A stretch of 33,172 nt of DNA, taken from Planctomycetota bacterium (GTDB lineage: Bacteria; Planctomycetota; Planctomycetia; Gemmatales; Gemmataceae). Below the pieces are notes generated by a model. That model searched no databases. It was given only the letters and a program-made list of their open reading frames with translations, and was not told where the DNA came from. Every line of letters begins with the position of its first letter. The first letter of the stretch is position 1. The DNA lies in contig VGZI01000054.1 of NCBI GenBank assembly GCA_016872605.1, positions 1-33,172 of the forward strand, given 5' to 3'. Positions 31,021 to 33,172 of the stretch are shown here, in pieces. Position numbers and translations under genes: made by a program.

Positions 31021-32313
31021 ATGAACGTCTTTAGCGAATTGCATTGGCGTGGCCTGGTGCATCAGGCGACCGCCGAGAATCTGCAAGCCGTCTTCGAAAA
31101 CGACAAGATGCCGATGTACATCGGCTTCGACCCGACGGCAACGAGCTTGCACGCCGGCAGTCTCATTCCGCTCATGTGCCTAAGGCATTTTCGCCGGGCC
31201 GGGCATCCGATCATCGTCCTCATCGGCGGCGCGACCGGGCTTATCGGCGATCCCTCCGGCAAGTCCGAAGAACGCATCCTGGAGACGATTGATACCGTTC
31301 GAGCCCGCGGCGACGCGATGCGCGCCCAGATCGAGCGATTCGTGACTTCCGACGGTGCCGAAGCGTTAGCGACAGTCGGCCCGATGCCGAAGTTCGTCAA
31401 CAACATCGATTGGCTCGGCGAGTTCAAGCTGCTCGAATTCCTGCGCGACATCGGCAAGCACTTCTCCGTCAACGAGATGATTCACAAGGATTCGGTTCGC
31501 AAACGCTTCGAGAAGGAAGGCGCCGGCATCTCGTACACCGAATTCACCTACATGCTGCTGCAAGCGACCGACTTTCTCGAACTTTATCGCCGGCATGGCT
31601 GTAAGGTGCAATGCGGGGCGTCCGACCAGTGGGGCAACATTTGCGAGGGAATTGAGCTCATTCGCCGCATCGATCGCGGCCAGGCCTATGGCTTGACTAT
31701 GCCGCTCCTGACGAATTCCGAAGGCAAGAAGATGGGCAAAAGCGAGAAGGGAGCGATCTGGCTCGATCCGAAGCAAACATCGCCGTACGCCTTCTACCAG
31801 TTCTGGGTGAATATGGCCGACGCCGACGCCGGACGTTTTCTGCGCTGGTTCACGTTCCTGGATGAGCCGACGATTCGTGAATTGGAAACCAAGATCGGCA
31901 CGGGCGAGCGCGTCGCACAGAAAACGCTGGCCCAGGAAATCACCACGCTGGTGCACGGCAAGCAGGAAATGGAGACGGCGAAAAAGGCGTCCGAGGCGCT
32001 CTTCAGCGGCGACATCGCGTCGTTGCCGGTGAGTTTGCTCAAGCAGATGGCCGACGACGTCCCATCGATCAAGCTAACGCTGCAAGAGCTGGGCGCCGCG
32101 ACGCCGCTCGTCGATCTGCTGGTCAAATGTGGCGCGTGTTCGTCCAAAGCGGACGCACGCCGCAATCTGTCGCAAAAGGGCATTCGCCTGAACGGCAAGC
32201 AGCCGGCTGGGGAGAATCCCACCGTCAGTGCCGCTGACTTTCTTGAGGGCGAAGTATTGGTCGTGCAGCGCGGAAAGCGGAATAGTTTCCTCGTGATTCT
32301 GGCGAAGGTGTAA
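31021..32313 (+). CDS. tyrS: Tyrosyl-tRNA synthetase
   Basis: A 430-residue class I aminoacyl-tRNA synthetase that charges tRNA-Tyr in the cytoplasm. The HIGH-type motif is LHAGSL (His44-Ser47) after IGFDPTATS, with the tyrosine-site GGATGLIGDPSGK following. The KMSKS loop is KMGKS (237-241) in NSEGKKMGKS. The C-terminus has an S4 RNA-binding domain (LLVKCGACSSKADARRNLSQ). Length and layout match bacterial TyrRS of the TyrS type. The start is ATG 31021, with AAGGA about ten bases upstream. It is a single-gene unit, divergent from the SDR operon. Confidence 0.97.
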   Translation: MNVFSELHWRGLVHQATAENLQAVFENDKMPMYIGFDPTATSLHAGSLIPLMCLRHFRRAGHPIIVLIGGATGLIGDPSGKSEERILETIDTVRARGDAMRAQIERFVTSDGAEALATVGPMPKFVNNIDWLGEFKLLEFLRDIGKHFSVNEMIHKDSVRKRFEKEGAGISYTEFTYMLLQATDFLELYRRHGCKVQCGASDQWGNICEGIELIRRIDRGQAYGLTMPLLTNSEGKKMGKSEKGAIWLDPKQTSPYAFYQFWVNMADADAGRFLRWFTFLDEPTIRELETKIGTGERVAQKTLAQEITTLVHGKQEMETAKKASEALFSGDIASLPVSLLKQMADDVPSIKLTLQELGAATPLVDLLVKCGACSSKADARRNLSQKGIRLNGKQPAGENPTVSAADFLEGEVLVVQRGKRNSFLVILAKV

Positions 32314-32354
32314 CGCGCGACAAAGGGCAAATGGTCGACGAGATGCCGTGGCAC

Positions 32355-32376
32355 AATACCACACACGCATGGTATT
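32355..32376. promoter_or_regulatory. Inverted repeat upstream of the MazEF-like module (candidate operator)
   Basis: AATACC (32355-32360) and GGTATT (32371-32376) flank ten bases, 20 bases before the antitoxin ATG. With outer bases, CACAATACC and GGTATTTTG match at 8 of 9. Such sites are bound by antitoxins that control their own operons. Confidence 0.55.
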
Positions 32377-32395
32377 TTGACGGCGAAGGGAACAC

Positions 32396-32641
32396 ATGGC
32401 AATATCGACCTTCGATATCAGCGAACAGTCAAATGCGCTCCTCGTGGAATTAACCCAGAAAACAGGGCGCAGTCCCTCGGACGTGATTGAGCAGGCGCTC
32501 GTGGCCTATCGCCGACAGGTTTTTTTCGAGGAAATGAACGCTGGCTACGAAGCGCTGCGTGCTGATGCATCAGCCTGGGCGGAACATGAATCCGAACGGG
32601 TGAAATTCGATGCGGCCATGGCGGACGGTCTGGAATCGTAG
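32396..32641 (+). CDS. Ribbon-helix-helix antitoxin, MazE/CopG-like
   Basis: An 81-residue protein. The N-terminal half has ribbon-helix-helix spacing: a strand ISTFDIS, a helix EQSNALLVELTQKTG, then RSPSDVIEQALVAYRRQ. The C-terminal half (VFFEEMNAGYEALRADASAW, then AEHESERVKFDAAMADGLES) is acidic and helical, as in toxin-binding tails. It is followed after 48 bases by a MazF/PemK-like gene, so it is very probably the antitoxin and autoregulator. GAAGGG lies before the ATG, and an inverted repeat lies at 32355-32376. Confidence 0.82.
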   Translation: MAISTFDISEQSNALLVELTQKTGRSPSDVIEQALVAYRRQVFFEEMNAGYEALRADASAWAEHESERVKFDAAMADGLES

Positions 32642-32689
32642 CATTGGACCGACGATGGCGCCTGCCGTTAGACCGAATAGAAGCCGCCC

Positions 32690-33044
32690 ATGTCCGATCC
32701 GAGTCGCGGCGAAATCTGGCTGGCAGAACTGACCAGTGGCGAAGGGCACGAGCAGGCGGGAAGACGGCCTGTCCTGATCGTTAGCAATGATCGCTTCAAT
32801 GCCGGTTTGTCCGGCCTGACCATGATCGTGCCCCTCACGTCGAAAACACAGAAATCCAGAGCCACTCCAGCACACATTCTCATTCATCCCCTCGGAGGGC
32901 GGACTCAAGATACCAAGCGTGATCCTCTGCGATCAGCTTCGCACGAAAAGCAAGACCCGGTTGATTGGTCCTCCATGGGGAACCGTTTCTTCGGCGACAA
33001 TGGTCAACGTCGAGGATATCCTTCGCAATCTCTTGGCCCTCTGA
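32690..33044 (+). pseudogene. MazF/PemK-type toxin, frameshifted
   Basis: The first ~67 residues are a normal MazF: RGEIWLAEL, then GHEQAGRRPVLIVSNDRFNA and MIVPLTSK, ending in HILIHP. After a run of four C (32888-32891) the frame is lost. In the +1 frame the expected C-terminus appears at once: EGGLKIPSVILCDQLRTKSK, then TRLIGPPWGTV and VNVEDILRNLLAL with a stop at 33042-33044. Removing one C restores a full ~117-residue toxin. MazF toxins are sequence-specific mRNA endonucleases. As written the protein would have a foreign tail of about 69 residues (to 33100) and lack the second active-site part, so it is probably inactive. A sequencing error is possible. The rest of the window (33045-33172) holds nothing I recognise except a T-run at about 33115-33122. 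Confidence 0.82.
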
Positions 33045-33172
33045 TCGGCATAAGCTTGGCTACCCCATTGGCCTTTACGCATTTCGTTGAGTTCGTATAA
33101 ACTCGCTGCTTACGGTTTTTTTTGGCAATCATCAGAGTCTGAAGCACCAGCGAAGATATGTTCTTACTTCGC

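Noticed and set aside
1..33172. CRISPR array, tRNA, rRNA, prophage, integron or insertion sequence
   Set aside because: No regularly spaced repeats with unique spacers, no tRNA-like cloverleaf, no transposase or integrase motifs seen in any frame. Heptamer arrays are contiguous, without spacers.

Overview
The window reads as a GC-rich (~60%) chromosomal segment of a planctomycete, most likely of the Gemmata/Pirellula type. The evidence is family content: a DUF1549/DUF1553 cytochrome protein (9574-11901), a Pirellula/Verrucomicrobium-type sorbosone-dehydrogenase-like protein with HEAT repeats and a CxxCH site (24473-27295), an anti-sigma protein with a DUF1559-like tail (21187-22161), a 50-residue Lys-rich protein (22915-23067), many secreted proteins of unknown role, and many short intergenic palindromes and 7-bp repeats. 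No CRISPR array, rRNA, tRNA, prophage or transposase was recognised.

Layout. 1-4018: creatininase-family enzyme (cut by the window edge), secreted caspase-like protein, DEDDy 3'-5' exonuclease, and a DUF971 + Mrp-type ATPase pair. 4151-9495: membrane-anchored PKD protein, a strong terminator that may end a small RNA, a TolC-type lipoprotein, an alpha/beta hydrolase and a helical-repeat protein. 9574-15120: DUF1549/DUF1553 protein, a small secreted protein with its own promoter and terminator, a methyltransferase and a membrane-anchored PLD-type protein, and a secreted two-repeat protein. 15377-19681: coiled-coil membrane protein, class V aminotransferase, Tat-exported Gfo/Idh/MocA oxidoreductase. 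19948-23067: a minus-strand run of Lys-rich microprotein, ECF sigma factor, anti-sigma-like protein, a secreted ConA-like protein and a small overlapping protein. 23262-27295: XdhC-family protein and the large cytochrome/dehydrogenase. 27533-28774: a probable selenoprotein. 28783-33044: two tandem SDR epimerases, tyrosyl-tRNA synthetase and a MazEF-like module whose toxin is frameshifted.

The strongest finding is the gene at 27533-28774. A signal peptide and thioredoxin-like N-terminus run into an in-frame TGA at residue 68, and the same frame continues for 345 codons through a CxxCH heme site and two PDZ-like domains. The TGA sits at the first position of a would-be CxxC motif (U-I-D-C). Eighteen bases after it lies a perfect 7-bp hairpin with an AGGUU loop, as expected of a bacterial SECIS element. 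It is transcribed divergently from another c-type heme protein, so the pair may serve envelope redox chemistry.

The second theme is repeats. At least five kinds of short palindromic or heptameric elements lie between genes, and two sit in frame inside the DUF1549/DUF1553 gene. One forms the leader of the methyltransferase gene and seems to supply its ribosome binding site.
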